Of a stretch of DNA of 64,000 nucleotides, positions 7,872 to 16,712 are shown piece by piece; the stretch's first letter is position 1, and each line of letters begins with the position of its first letter. The notes under the pieces were generated by a model. It was given only the letters and a program-made list of their open reading frames with translations. It did not search any database and had not been told where the DNA came from. The DNA lies in contig NC_008709.1 in assembly GCF_000015285.1 (NCBI RefSeq), forward strand, positions 1,922,001 to 1,986,000. The letters are read 5' to 3'. The translations under genes were made by a program, and so were the position numbers. Source of the DNA: Psychromonas ingrahamii 37. Lineage in GTDB: Bacteria; Pseudomonadota; Gammaproteobacteria; Enterobacterales; Psychromonadaceae.

Positions 7872-10312
7872 TGGCTTTCTTAATTCCCCAAATGGTTACT
7901 CCAGTCGCTAAAATTAAAAAATGGTTTAACCAAGATCTTTATTTGGTATTAAAAACCCAAGTTGCAGAATACAAAAACAAACCACTCCTACACCTTGCCT
8001 TTATACTCAGTTTAGCAATAGCAACCAGTACATTGTTATCTGTTTTGGTGTTAAATCATGCCAGTAGAGAGCAATATCAACAAGCAAATTCTTTGTTAAA
8101 AAATCCCGTGGGTTTTCATATTATTGCCCAGCAGGGAAGTAAACTGAAGAAAGAAGATTTTTTCAGCTTAAGAAAAAAAGGTTTTACCCAAATAACCCCA
8201 GTGCTAACCTTTCGTAAAAAACTGACTAACGGCAAATATACTACCTTCACCGCGATCGATTTATTGGCACTCAGTTTGATAAAAGCAGAGCACTTTAATA
8301 GCCAAAGTGTATCACTGACGGAGGAGTACGCTAGATCCCTATTATTATTCAATGGGGGAAGTAAAAATCAGGATAAACAATTTTTTTTAGCTGACAATCG
8401 CGCTATCCCCTTCAGCATTAGACCAGCAGGACAATGGCAAGATCAAGCATTACTCGATATAACCCTTGCTTGGAAACTATTTCCAGAAGAGGGGGATTTT
8501 AGTTATCTACTGGTTGCACCCTTGAGTGAGCAAAGTAAAGAAATACTGGAATCTGTTTTACCGACACATTTATCTTTATATAAACCATGGTCAGTAGAAG
8601 AACGTCAAGGTTTTGCAGATGCACTGCATCTCAATCTCAATGCGCTGGCTATTTTAGGTTTTATTGTCAGTTTATTTATTGCTTTTCAGGCGGCTAACCA
8701 GGCATGGCGAAAACGCGCTCAATTAACAGCACAGTTACGCTTATTAGGCGTGCAGTTGTTTACCATAAAAATTGCAGTGATAATTGAAGCATTATTTTTA
8801 GTTACCATGGCCACTGTACTAGGGATTTTACTGGCCATCGGCTTAGTTTCTATTTTACTCCCCCTATTAGGTTTAACCCTTAAACAATTATATTCCCTAA
8901 ACAGCAGTGGGCATTTTATATGGCAGTGGTCGTATAATTTATGGGCATTTTTCATTTCATCGCTTGCAGTCCTGCTGGCATTAATGAAGCAGTTTAAGCT
9001 GCTCTCCAGTAAATATATCGCTCGTTCTGCTCACTTGCAACGTGAGCTATTCTCTGCTCGAAAACACCTCATAGCAACGTTTCTGCTGTTAGCTTTATTT
9101 ATACTTTGGCCAAATAATAACTGGTTACAGTTAATGATTAAATACGGTTTGTTATTGATGGCAAGTATTGTTTTTTTGCCTGTTTTTTTACAATTAACCC
9201 TTTTTTTAGGTGCTAACTTAGGTAAATCGTTCCGCTTTAAGTTCCTTATTAAAGATGCGTATCAGCAGATAAAACGGCGTTATTTACCGCTTGCGTCTTT
9301 TTATTTGGCGCTAACGGCCAGTATTGCTGCGGCGTTATTGGTCAATAGCTTTGAAAGCGCTTTTGTACGCTATCTTGATCAGCAATTAAATGCAGACATT
9401 TTTATTCGCCACAAGGCTTGGCAAAAAGAAACTATAGAGGATTGGTTAGGGACTCAATCCGCACTAAAAGAATATACTCTGTTTCAGCATACTTGGGCAA
9501 AAATAGAAACCGAGTCAGTTAAGCTAGTCAATCACCAATCCTTGCGCCAGTTGGAATCACTGCTGCTTAAATCGTCTGACCATAGTGATGAAGAGGGTTG
9601 TTATATCAATGAGCAGCTGGCCTTGAAAAAAAAGCTAAACATAGGGGGGGAAATAAAAATAACACAAGGCAAACAAGTTTATCAATGCAATGTAAAAGGA
9701 GTCTACTACGAGTATGGATACCCGGGTTATTCTGTTACCGTTGACAATGCGCCATTAACCACTCATTTTAGTGGCTGGGCCGATACAGGATTTGGTTTGT
9801 TTTTTGAATCGGGGCAGTTGATTACAAAACAAGAGATTATAACGGCATTAAAACTCGATTCTCAACAGGTATATCAACCGCAGCAGATTAAAATTTTGGC
9901 TCTGGAAATTTTTTCGCAAACCTTTATTCTGATCCAGGCTATTACAGCGGTTTTATTATTGGTCGCCTGTTTTGGTTTATTTTTGTCCGCACAGAGTTTG
10001 GAGTTGGCTCGTAAAAGCGATTTATATATTCTTTACAGTTTGGGATATGACAAAAAGGCGCTGTTTACCCACATGTTGGTGCAATGGTTATTGCTTGTTT
10101 TATGCTCTATTATATTGAGCTGGCCGATTGCAACGCTTCTGGCTAATGCATTAGTCACAGAGGTTTTACCGGCATCTTTTGGCTGGTCTATGCCGTTGAT
10201 GATCAATATTGCCCCCTTTGTTGTCAGCAGTTTGCTCGGTTTACTCTTATTAATTCCGGCGGTAAGTATTCCCCTGCTTAAACTGAATGTCAGGAAAAAT
10301 TTATGTCCTTGA
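7871..10312 (+). CDS. FtsX-type ABC transporter permease (AttF/AttG-like)
   Basis: This 813-residue inner-membrane protein has the layout of large FtsX/MacB_PCD permeases: an N-terminal membrane segment, a long periplasmic domain (about residues 50-240), a block of membrane helices, a second long soluble domain (about 490-640) and a final group of helices. The repeated plan equals two fused LolC/LolE-like halves, so one polypeptide may supply both transmembrane subunits. The GTG start overlaps the ATPase stop and has AAGGGAG eight bases upstream. The next gene starts ten bases before its stop. With the LolD-like ATPase and an AttH-like partner, the set matches Att-type exporters. The substrate is unknown. 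Confidence 0.82.
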   Translation: MAFLIPQMVTPVAKIKKWFNQDLYLVLKTQVAEYKNKPLLHLAFILSLAIATSTLLSVLVLNHASREQYQQANSLLKNPVGFHIIAQQGSKLKKEDFFSLRKKGFTQITPVLTFRKKLTNGKYTTFTAIDLLALSLIKAEHFNSQSVSLTEEYARSLLLFNGGSKNQDKQFFLADNRAIPFSIRPAGQWQDQALLDITLAWKLFPEEGDFSYLLVAPLSEQSKEILESVLPTHLSLYKPWSVEERQGFADALHLNLNALAILGFIVSLFIAFQAANQAWRKRAQLTAQLRLLGVQLFTIKIAVIIEALFLVTMATVLGILLAIGLVSILLPLLGLTLKQLYSLNSSGHFIWQWSYNLWAFFISSLAVLLALMKQFKLLSSKYIARSAHLQRELFSARKHLIATFLLLALFILWPNNNWLQLMIKYGLLLMASIVFLPVFLQLTLFLGANLGKSFRFKFLIKDAYQQIKRRYLPLASFYLALTASIAAALLVNSFESAFVRYLDQQLNADIFIRHKAWQKETIEDWLGTQSALKEYTLFQHTWAKIETESVKLVNHQSLRQLESLLLKSSDHSDEEGCYINEQLALKKKLNIGGEIKITQGKQVYQCNVKGVYYEYGYPGYSVTVDNAPLTTHFSGWADTGFGLFFESGQLITKQEIITALKLDSQQVYQPQQIKILALEIFSQTFILIQAITAVLLLVACFGLFLSAQSLELARKSDLYILYSLGYDKKALFTHMLVQWLLLVLCSIILSWPIATLLANALVTEVLPASFGWSMPLMINIAPFVVSSLLGLLLLIPAVSIPLLKLNVRKNLCP

Positions 10313-11436
10313 AAAAAGTTAATAAATACAATGGTATTTCATCTAAAAAAATATTGGTTATATTATTCATTGTCTTTTTTTTATTCTTATTGAGTATTGC
10401 TCTTTTAAGCAAAGAACCCCCGAAGGGGAACCCTCTGATGGTGCTAGCAGAGGATTATACGCAATATGAATTACCGTCAGAAAATCAAAAGATCATCTTT
10501 CCACAAGCACATTGGCCGCATAGGGGATTTCGCCATGAATGGTGGTATTTAACGGCCAATTTAAGCACTGAAAGCGGTCAGCGTTTTGCCACTCAGTGGA
10601 CACTATTTCGTACTGCTATTAATGATCAGCATTGGTATTTTGCCCATGCAGCTTTAGCTGATACAACCGTTCATTTGGCCGAATTTCGTGACGGACGAGA
10701 AGAGTTAGGCAATGTTGAATTAATAAACTTTCCGTTTACTGCGCTAATAGACGATTGGAGCTGGCGCTCTTCTGCGCAGCTATTACCTGCGCAGTTAACT
10801 TATGGCAGTGCGAAGTATGGTTTAGCTGGTGGTATGGCTGACGATCCTGATTTTCCGCTAACAAACTGGCAAGTTAACCTCTTTTTAGCTGATGCCAACC
10901 CTTTTTATCTGCAGGGGGTGAACGGTTTTAGTAAAAAACATCCCAGTAAAGATATCGCCAGTTATTACTATTCACAGCCATTTATTAGTGTCAAAGGTGA
11001 TATTTTATGGCAGGGGGAACGTTCGAGTGTCACTGGAACGGCTTGGTTTGACCGCGAGTGGGGATCAAAAATGCTAGCTCCGGAACAAAAAGGTTGGGAC
11101 TGGTTTTCATTGCGTTTAACTAAAGACAGGGCATTGATGATTTACCGTATCCGTTCAGAGAAAAATGATTTTCTGTACGGAAGTGTAATGGATAGCAGCG
11201 GTGACATAAAAATATTAGCGACTAAGGATATCAGGCTAAAAAGTCAGGCAATGGTTCAAGGGAATTACCCGCAGGCTTTTACTCTGGAGGTTCAACCACT
11301 TGGTATCAACTTAATGATTAAGATCGTCAACGACCAGCAAGTGATGCGCTTTGGCATTGAATATTTCGAAGGTATGGTCACTTTTAGCGGCTCACACAAG
11401 GGGGAAGGATTTGTTGAAATGACCGGTTATCATTAA
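10303..11436 (+). CDS. AttH/CrtC lipocalin-like protein, membrane-anchored
   Basis: After a single N-terminal hydrophobic anchor (about residues 16-37) comes the AttH/CrtC (carotenoid hydratase-like) double-lipocalin domain. Marks of the family are FRHEWWYLTANL, the paired FATQWTLFRTA, HAALAD, GTAWFDREWGS and GWDWFSLRL. Family members bind hydrophobic ligands, and CrtC hydrates carotenoids, but most AttH proteins next to ABC exporters have no proven reaction. The anchor suggests the domain lies in the periplasm, facing the permease's soluble domains. It overlaps the permease gene by ten bases and ends the operon. No lipobox cysteine is seen, so it is anchored by the helix rather than lipid. 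Confidence 0.85.
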   Translation: MSLKKVNKYNGISSKKILVILFIVFFLFLLSIALLSKEPPKGNPLMVLAEDYTQYELPSENQKIIFPQAHWPHRGFRHEWWYLTANLSTESGQRFATQWTLFRTAINDQHWYFAHAALADTTVHLAEFRDGREELGNVELINFPFTALIDDWSWRSSAQLLPAQLTYGSAKYGLAGGMADDPDFPLTNWQVNLFLADANPFYLQGVNGFSKKHPSKDIASYYYSQPFISVKGDILWQGERSSVTGTAWFDREWGSKMLAPEQKGWDWFSLRLTKDRALMIYRIRSEKNDFLYGSVMDSSGDIKILATKDIRLKSQAMVQGNYPQAFTLEVQPLGINLMIKIVNDQQVMRFGIEYFEGMVTFSGSHKGEGFVEMTGYH

Positions 11437-11606
11437 TAAGCCATTATTTTAAGTGCGTTGTTTATCTGTTTTCACTGTGTTGAATCGTTCATTCGTTTTT
11501 TAAACCCTAAATAAAATCATCTGAATGAGCCGCGACTGCTATTGTTCTGCACTGTGAAATGTTAACCCTGCAGTGTTCTAACGTATGATTTTTCCTTGGA
11601 TTAGCA

Positions 11607-12113
11607 GTGAGGTTCAGGTTTTTAATTTTGACTGTCAATGAATTTGAGCTAGTTTTTCTCTTGCCAGAGCAAGATATTGCATTTAACGAGTTCCATGATG
11701 CGCGTTATCCGCTTCGTTTGCGCTTGCATAAATGTAGAAGTAAGGGCAGCTGGTATTTAGTTCGATCTAGTCATGGAAAGTCAAAACATGAAAAAATAGG
11801 CAGTTATCCGCACATTAAACTAAAAGATATTTTATCTAATTTAAGACACAATTTAATTGCGGATACTGCTGAGCCAGAAAGTGAATTTCAGACAGTGGGG
11901 CAGCTTTTAAAATGGTATTTGGCGCGCACTGAACAGAACAGCCAAATCACTTCACAGCGTAAAACGACTATACGTTGGGCGATCACCCGGCATTTATTGC
12001 CCCTTATTGACGAATTACCTCTAAATCAGACAAAGTTGTTGGCCCACATTTCATCATCAAACTTATTGCACGTAATGAAAATATTATGGGTAGTAATCAT
12101 CCTTGCAAAGTAA
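11607..12113 (+). pseudogene. Tyrosine-recombinase-like N-terminal fragment
   Basis: The 168-codon frame has an N-terminal DUF4102-like region (PLRLRLHKCRSKGSWYLV, HEKIGSYPHIKL) and a core-binding segment (FQTVGQLLKWYLARTE, RWAITRHLLPLIDELPLN), as in phage-type integrases. The catalytic domain with its R-H-R-Y residues is missing. After about residue 148 the sequence changes character, and another frame becomes open with HPCKVKIASVLGTTPN, which I cannot place. I read this as a truncated integrase fused to foreign DNA. It has no clear ribosome site. Confidence 0.5.
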
Positions 12114-12564
12114 AAATAGCAAGTGTACTTGGTACTACACCAAACAGACGCGCATTATCCCTACGCACTCACTATGAAAATGTGAATGCAGTTCTTGGTA
12201 ATTACTACTGGGTGGGGTTGAGTCATACAACCCGGCTAAAGACCAATTTTTTAAACGTTTGATTACTGTTCTGAACAATGGTCGTTCTAACTCTTAATTG
12301 GATAAGCGGGTCTGTAGTGGCGAGTAATGTTAGCCACAAATTTGTAGCTTTGTAAGTAGGTTTGAGGGTGAAAGCCAGGTAGTTTATTTACTCTAATATT
12401 GCGCTGTAATCTAATTGAACTGGCTCTGTTTAGGAAAAAATGATTGGGCGATTAATCTCCAAAAGTAAACTCATTTCAAAATGCCGTGATGTGAAAGTTC
12501 ACTCAATAGCAGCAAGAAACATATCCGGTAGACCAACACGCTGTTTTTATTCAAGGTTAATAAA
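12114..12564. other. Decayed stretch after the integrase fragment
   Basis: A short open segment on the plus strand up to about 12258 (with ALSLRTHYENVNAVLGNYYW) looks coding but is unrecognised and broken at both ends. The rest has no gene I can support. Confidence 0.4.
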
Positions 12565-12789
12565 ATGTCAGTACATTCAGAAAACTAGGAAAACTTAAAA
12601 TGGTTTCCTTGGATTCCGCTTTTTGTTCATATTAACGTTTATCAGGTAATTCCTAAGACTGCGGGAATCTATCGTATTCGGGCTAAAGGTGCAGAGCCAT
12701 TGGTCTATATTGGCCAAACTAATCGTGATGGCGTGAATAGCTTACTTAGGTATACAAACAACTTAAAAGCTAAAGAACTAAAGCGATAA
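12565..12789 (+). pseudogene. GIY-YIG domain protein, broken
   Basis: The frame starts at ATG 12565, hits an amber stop at codon 8 (12586-12588), and then reads through a typical GIY-YIG core: IPKTAGIYRIRAKGAEPL followed by VYIGQTNRDGVNSLLRY. The GIY and YIG strands and the following basic region are present, but the protein ends after about 65 residues, without the catalytic glutamate region of full nucleases. It is a nuclease-domain relic. GIY-YIG proteins occur in homing endonucleases and defence or mobile modules, which fits the debris around it. Confidence 0.6.
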
Positions 12790-12847
12790 GCTGATTCCTT
12801 GTTAAACTTTATGCCATTATCCTTGGCATAGAGTTCAGCAATGGTAA

Positions 12848-13036
12848 CTAATGATTGGTCGGGTCCTCCGGCGCCTTGTACCGTCGGCGCTCCCGGGCGC
12901 GCCTGATCTCTTCTGCGCGGTAGCCCTCTTTTTCCGTTTCGGGGTGGCTGTCCTCGTAATCCTGCACTGCTTTGTCGTAATCTTCTTGTTTTTGAAATCG
13001 GCTTCTTACCGGCCGGTCTGTATAAGTTTTCTTCAT
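12848..13036 (-). CDS. Small basic protein, copy 2 of a tandem pair
   Basis: This 62-residue frame (MKKTYTDRPVRSRFQKQEDY...) is clearly related to the protein encoded just upstream at 13199-13453. They share the pattern T-D-R-P-x-R-S, K-x-x-D-Y-x-K-A, T-E-x-E/N-G-x-R-A and a basic R-x-x-R tail. No known family comes to mind. The DNA is GC-rich (GCGCTCCCGGGCGCGCC nearby) compared with the AT-rich surroundings, hinting at transfer. The ribosome site is poor (GGCGAGC), and the frame can be extended upstream with unlikely hydrophobic sequence, so the start at 13036 is chosen from the paralog. An overlapping longer frame on the same strand is probably chance or an older, interrupted gene. Confidence 0.5.
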   Translation of the reverse strand: MKKTYTDRPVRSRFQKQEDYDKAVQDYEDSHPETEKEGYRAEEIRRARERRRYKAPEDPTNH

Positions 13037-13198
13037 TTTTAAGCTCGCCATCTTTGCCATCATTAGTCGGGAAAATACCCATGGTTTTATTGTAGCTAAG
13101 ATCACGAATCGCATTCCATAAAGTAGATAGATAATCAATATTCTTCTGAATATCAGTATCAATAAACCAAAATGATTATCCAGCCCCAACATCGGCAT

Positions 13199-13453
13199 CT
13201 ACTTTTGCGTAGCTGGCTTGTCTGGTGAACTCGATTCTGTTGTCTCTTGCGTATTGTTCTGCCGATTCAACAATTCCTCGAATTGGTCCATTGATCCCTC
13301 GGACTGAGGGTGCGCCCGTAAGAGCCGTTGTTGTCCCGCGCGTATCCCGTTCTCTTCCGTTTCCACTGGGTTGTTGTACTGCAATTGTGCTTTGTAGTAG
13401 TCCACTCTCTTGCGATACTCGCTTCGCATCGGTCGGTCTGTGTGATTTTTCAT
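13199..13453 (-). CDS. Small basic/acidic protein, copy 1 of a tandem pair
   Basis: This 84-residue protein begins MKNHTDRPMRSEYRKRVDYY. The ATG has an excellent ribosome site (AAGGAG seven bases upstream), which argues that it is translated. Its first about 48 residues align with the 62-residue product of 12848-13036. The C-terminal half (EELLNRQNNTQETTESSSPD) is polar and probably disordered. There is no signal peptide or membrane segment. The function is unknown. The two copies lie in the same orientation about 160 bases apart, a local duplication that then diverged. Confidence 0.6.
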   Translation of the reverse strand: MKNHTDRPMRSEYRKRVDYYKAQLQYNNPVETEENGIRAGQQRLLRAHPQSEGSMDQFEELLNRQNNTQETTESSSPDKPATQK

Positions 13454-14030
13454 TTTTAATCTCCTTATCCTTTGATTGACCAGGATTAGCAGCTTTTTAA
13501 GGACTCTATAAATAGATTGGTGCTTTTTTTAGCATTCGAACCCAGTTTGAACGGCATGATTTTAATCTAAAGTAGTACCGTAGCTAGTACCAGAAACAAA
13601 ACGATTAAATAAACTTCCTTTTACGCGCTATAAAAAAACTTTTTCATATTGGGTTAGACTCCCTCTGTCTCATTCCATTATGATAATCTCTTTTTTAGGG
13701 ACTCCATTTACTTAAGGCTTTTACGGATTAGAGAAATTATTGCGCATAATCATAATAAATCAGTTTTAAAATCTAATTTTTTTCCTATTCGTCTTTCTTA
13801 TTCATCTAAGGTAGGAGCTCTGCAGGCTTTGCTAAACTGGCTTTCATGGGTAAAAAGGGCAGTTTTTCAATTGAAAAAAAATTAACTGCTAAACTGTTAT
13901 AGTAGTAATGTAAGCATTTCAAATCTAACTCCCCCCAAAAAAACATTTTAAAAACACAGAAAACCAATTTCATTTAAATAAACATGCAGAACCAATTTTA
14001 CATCAATCTTATCTAAAAAAAGGAACTAAC
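13454..14030. other. Gene-free AT-rich stretch
   Basis: No convincing reading frame. The final 150 bases are very AT-rich and probably carry the promoter of the small gene at 14031. A T-rich block with TTTTTC tracts around 13770-13800 has no evident structure. Confidence 0.45.
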
Positions 14031-14216
14031 ATGCCTAACAATACAATTAATAAACTTCCGCGTAGGAACTCAGTTTTTAAGTCCGAGTTTCCAGATGGAT
14101 CTATTTTCTATTCAGCTAAAATACCCCCTCCAGGAAGTCCAGCTGCAAGCATTAGATGGGTATTGGCGGATATTCAGTGGGAAGTTGAAAGCGGAAATAC
14201 CAGATCCCACCTTTAG
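14031..14216 (+). CDS. Small hypothetical protein (61 residues)
   Basis: A short protein starting MPNNTINKLPRRNSVFKSEF with a good ribosome site (AAAAAGGA seven bases before the ATG), followed by a hairpin terminator, so it looks like a real monocistronic gene. It has a Pro-Gly turn (KIPPPGSPAAS) and two tryptophans near the end, no cysteine, no signal peptide and no membrane segment. I do not recognise the family. It lies just outside the left border of the ssrA island. Confidence 0.55.
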   Translation: MPNNTINKLPRRNSVFKSEFPDGSIFYSAKIPPPGSPAASIRWVLADIQWEVESGNTRSHL

Positions 14217-14283
14217 ATATAGTTAAATAACGCATGTTTAGTACCTTAATTTAGTACAAACAGCACAAATCACAGGCATAAAA

Positions 14284-14322
14284 AAACCCGCTAGACCAGT
14301 TGGTAACTGGCGTTGCGGGTTT
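14284..14322 (+). terminator. Hairpin terminator after the 61-residue gene
   Basis: AAACCCGC at 14284-14291 pairs with GCGGGTTT at 14315-14322, enclosing a second hairpin CCAGTT-GGT-AACTGG. A T-rich stretch follows a few bases later. Confidence 0.6.
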
Positions 14323-14349
14323 AGTCGGCTTTTAGTATTTTTAAAGCCT

Positions 14350-14367
14350 ATAGGTGGTGGGATGGGG
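14350..14367 (+). other. attL: Left attachment-site copy (ssrA 3'-end remnant)
   Basis: ATAGGTGGTGGGATGGGG matches ATAGGTGGTGGAGATGGGG at the 3' end of the tmRNA gene (35916-35934) in the same orientation, with a single missing base, and TCGAAC follows in both. The match includes bases just past the mature tmRNA end. This is what is expected of the far border of an element integrated into ssrA. Confidence 0.65.
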
Positions 14368-14429
14368 TAACTCGAACAGGGTCTGTAACAATCTGAATTT
14401 ATTGTTAAATTGTTGGTTTAAATTTTCAG

Positions 14430-14450
14430 TGGAATACCTTATGGAATACC
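14430..14450 (+). promoter_or_regulatory. Paired TGGAATACC boxes, putative integrase arm sites (left)
   Basis: TGGAATACC occurs twice as a direct repeat separated by TTA. The same 21-base arrangement recurs at 35787-35807 beside the integrase gene. Short direct repeats inside both ends of an element are typical arm-type binding sites of tyrosine integrases. Confidence 0.55.
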
Positions 14451-14578
14451 ATTGTTTTTTTTAGAGCGGAAATAGTTAAATTTTCAACCATAATAATTCA
14501 AATCGAATCCGCGCTTCCGCCTCTGTGAAGTGGCTCAATTAGGCTAAGTTATATTGCCCGTTTAACTTGAGGTTTCGC

Positions 14579-14645
14579 AAGGCGGTTTGTGCTCATTTGC
14601 GAGTTAGGAAGCTGTCTCGCTTTCGCCCCCAAGCGACTTACAAAA
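14579..14645 (-). repeat. Dispersed hairpin repeat, inverted copy
   Basis: Read on the minus strand it starts TTTTGTAAGTCG and ends CACAAACCGCCTT, matching parts of both plus-strand copies at 2964-2998 and 5021-5084. It abuts the IS1595 transposase remnant and may have replaced its N-terminal part. Confidence 0.5.
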
Positions 14646-15205
14646 TTAAAAATAGGTAATCACTATTTATCAGGTCTTGTTGAAGTTGATGAAATTTTAA
14701 TTGGTGGTGTTGTGCCTAGGAAAAGCATTAAAAATCATAGTGGTAAAAGTAAGGCAGTCGTTCTCGTAGCGGTAGAACTACTTGAACCTAAAGGTTTTGG
14801 GCGGATTCGTTTAAGACATTTTTCTGCGGCAAAAAAAGATAATATTGAATAGTTCATTATTGATGTAGTGAAACCCAGAAGTGTTATTTATAGTGATGGT
14901 TCTCCGGTATATAACCGTGCTAAAGAAAATGGATTTGCTCATCATAAACTGTTCATTTGGGCTCTGACATTGCGGCACATTTAACAATGCCAGGTGTTCA
15001 TAGGGTCGCTTCATTATTAAAAAGATGGCTTTTAGGGGCATATCAAGGAGCGATACAAGAAAAACAGTTAGAGTATTATCTTAATGAATATACTTTTAGC
15101 TTTAATCGCAGGAAAGCAAAATCAAGGGGACTGCTATTCTATCGACTGCTTGAGCAGGCCGTCATAACTGCTCCGCTAACTTATGACGATATAAAAACAC
15201 GATAA
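14646..15205 (+). pseudogene. IS1595-family (ISXO2-like) transposase, broken
   Basis: Pieces of an ISXO2-like DDE transposase appear in order but in different frames. The first is SGLVEVDEILIGGVVPRK with the first catalytic aspartate region. The next is SVIYSDGSPVYNRAKENGF around the second. The C-terminal block is PGVHRVASLLKRWLLGAYQG followed by EYYLNEYTFSFNRRKAKSRG. The N-terminal zinc-ribbon and helix-turn-helix part is absent, an in-frame stop lies at about 14850, and a frameshift lies near 14960. It cannot make a transposase. The hairpin repeat lies exactly at its truncated 5' end. Confidence 0.85.
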
Positions 15206-15432
15206 GCACTACATGTAGTGGCTGGTCGGTCTAAGTGGATAGCCCTTATTTATATGCAGTTATAATTATTTTGATCCATTTACAAATAATTACATATGCT
15301 ATTCAACTGTTTTATTGCGTGTTCTGGTCTAATCTTTAACAATAAAAAAAATTAAACGTGTGTTATTAAGAATGCAGACTAATACACTGTTAGCCCACCC
15401 CGGTAGCCCTCAAATATTTAAAAGGAGTTGTT

Positions 15433-16050
15433 ATGAAAGTTTTCACTAGTGTTCTTTGTTTGTTTGGTTTAATTACAGTGCTTACTGGTTGTGCCACGCC
15501 CGGCCCCCTCGTGAATAGCAGCATCACACCCGAAGTAAGAAATGCTATTGCTTATTGTAGTGCGGGCATAGCGTCGGAAACAGGTCTGAAAATTGAAGCG
15601 GCCATTGTTGAAAATGGAGGGAAGATTGATACTGTTCTACATGACAAAATTACAGGTGTTTTTGCAAGTATACCTGGTGTTACGGAAGCTAACGCTGTTG
15701 CTTCGCAAAAGCTGTACATGGATTGCCTCGACAAAAAAACATCACAAGAGAAAACATCTTCAATTGAAGCTTGCCATGCAAAATTGGCATGTGAAATAGA
15801 CACCATGCAACAGTTCTGCAATTGCAGAACCATTATTACCGAAATGACCATTGAAAAGGGGTATTCTGATTCGTTTGGGGACAAGATGCTAAAAGAGCGG
15901 TGTTACTCTGGACAGTACGATCTAAGGGAATGTTGGAATGGCGAAGATGTAAATATGGCGCGTGCATCCTGCACAGTTTTATTGCAAAGTAATGGGCGTG
16001 AGCTGCCAAAGGCAATGACGGGAACATGCCTGACCAAGCAAAAAGACTAA
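15433..16050 (+). CDS. Cysteine-rich predicted lipoprotein, unknown function
   Basis: This 205-residue protein has a lipoprotein signal peptide ending in the lipobox LTGC (Cys20), so it should be exported and lipid-anchored. The mature part has about a dozen cysteines (CHAKLAC, FCNCRT, RCYSGQ, ECWNGE, ASCTV), implying disulfides in the periplasm or at the surface. I do not recognise a family. The ribosome site AAAAGGAG sits six bases before the ATG. It is the first intact gene inside the left end of the island and has no operon partner. An upstream AT-rich region of about 220 bases could hold its promoter. Function: unknown cargo. Confidence 0.65.
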   Translation: MKVFTSVLCLFGLITVLTGCATPGPLVNSSITPEVRNAIAYCSAGIASETGLKIEAAIVENGGKIDTVLHDKITGVFASIPGVTEANAVASQKLYMDCLDKKTSQEKTSSIEACHAKLACEIDTMQQFCNCRTIITEMTIEKGYSDSFGDKMLKERCYSGQYDLRECWNGEDVNMARASCTVLLQSNGRELPKAMTGTCLTKQKD

Positions 16051-16213
16051 CCCGACATTCAACCCGGACTCCGCAAAAGCGCGTAACCAATTAATTTTAC
16101 GTTATAAATCAATTGAAACTAATATACATATGAATATTTTTCAAATTATTAAGTCGTTAGGAACGCTGTTGTTTGAAATAGCTATGTGGTTTTATTTTTG
16201 ACCTAAAACCCTA

Positions 16214-16712
16214 ATGAAAATAGTATTAAAACCAAAGTGGATTGCTGGACATATAAGAAATGAGTTAACAAAAAGTATAATGATCAATTTAGGGAAATCT
16301 TAAACCCATTATTATTTTTTGTTTTAAGCATTGTGCCAATTTATGTTTTTAGCGAAATTAACCTTGCAAGGAATACAATTCCTGAATAAATTAAAATTCC
16401 GGTGCTCCCCATTGAATTTAAATTTAGTATAAATGTAAATTTAAATGTAATGTAATGTTGCCTCTATTACTATCTATCTTATTCGTAAAATACAAAAAAG
16501 AATCAATTACAAGAAGTACAGTATATTTCATTTTCTTATTTAACTGCATGGCATGCTCAGTTTTTTTATTATTACTTACAGTATGTTCTAATTTAATATT
16601 GCCTATCCTTGTGAAGGGAGAGGTAAATTGGTCTTATATGATAGCTCTTCCTTGTTTTTTGTATGCTCAATCAGCATTAATAAAGGATGAGCTGGGGATT
16701 GGTAATATATAG
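16214..16712 (+). pseudogene. Membrane protein remnant with frameshifts
   Basis: Three successive frames make one plausible hydrophobic protein: MKIVLKPKWIAGHIRNEL, then FREILNPLLFFVLSIVPIY with an in-frame stop at 16388, then an 85-codon segment with two strong membrane helices (IFLFNCMACSVFLLLL and nearby). Each segment lacks its own ribosome site. I read it as a decayed multi-pass membrane gene of unknown family. Alternatively, only the last 85 codons are expressed. Confidence 0.4.

Noticed and set aside
12705-13082. A 125-codon minus-strand frame (MGIFPTNDGKDGELKNEEN...)
   Set aside because: It overlaps the small paralog in another frame, and its middle is arginine/proline-rich as expected from a shifted GC-rich gene. 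Its two ends may be relics of an interrupted older gene, but no family is recognisable.
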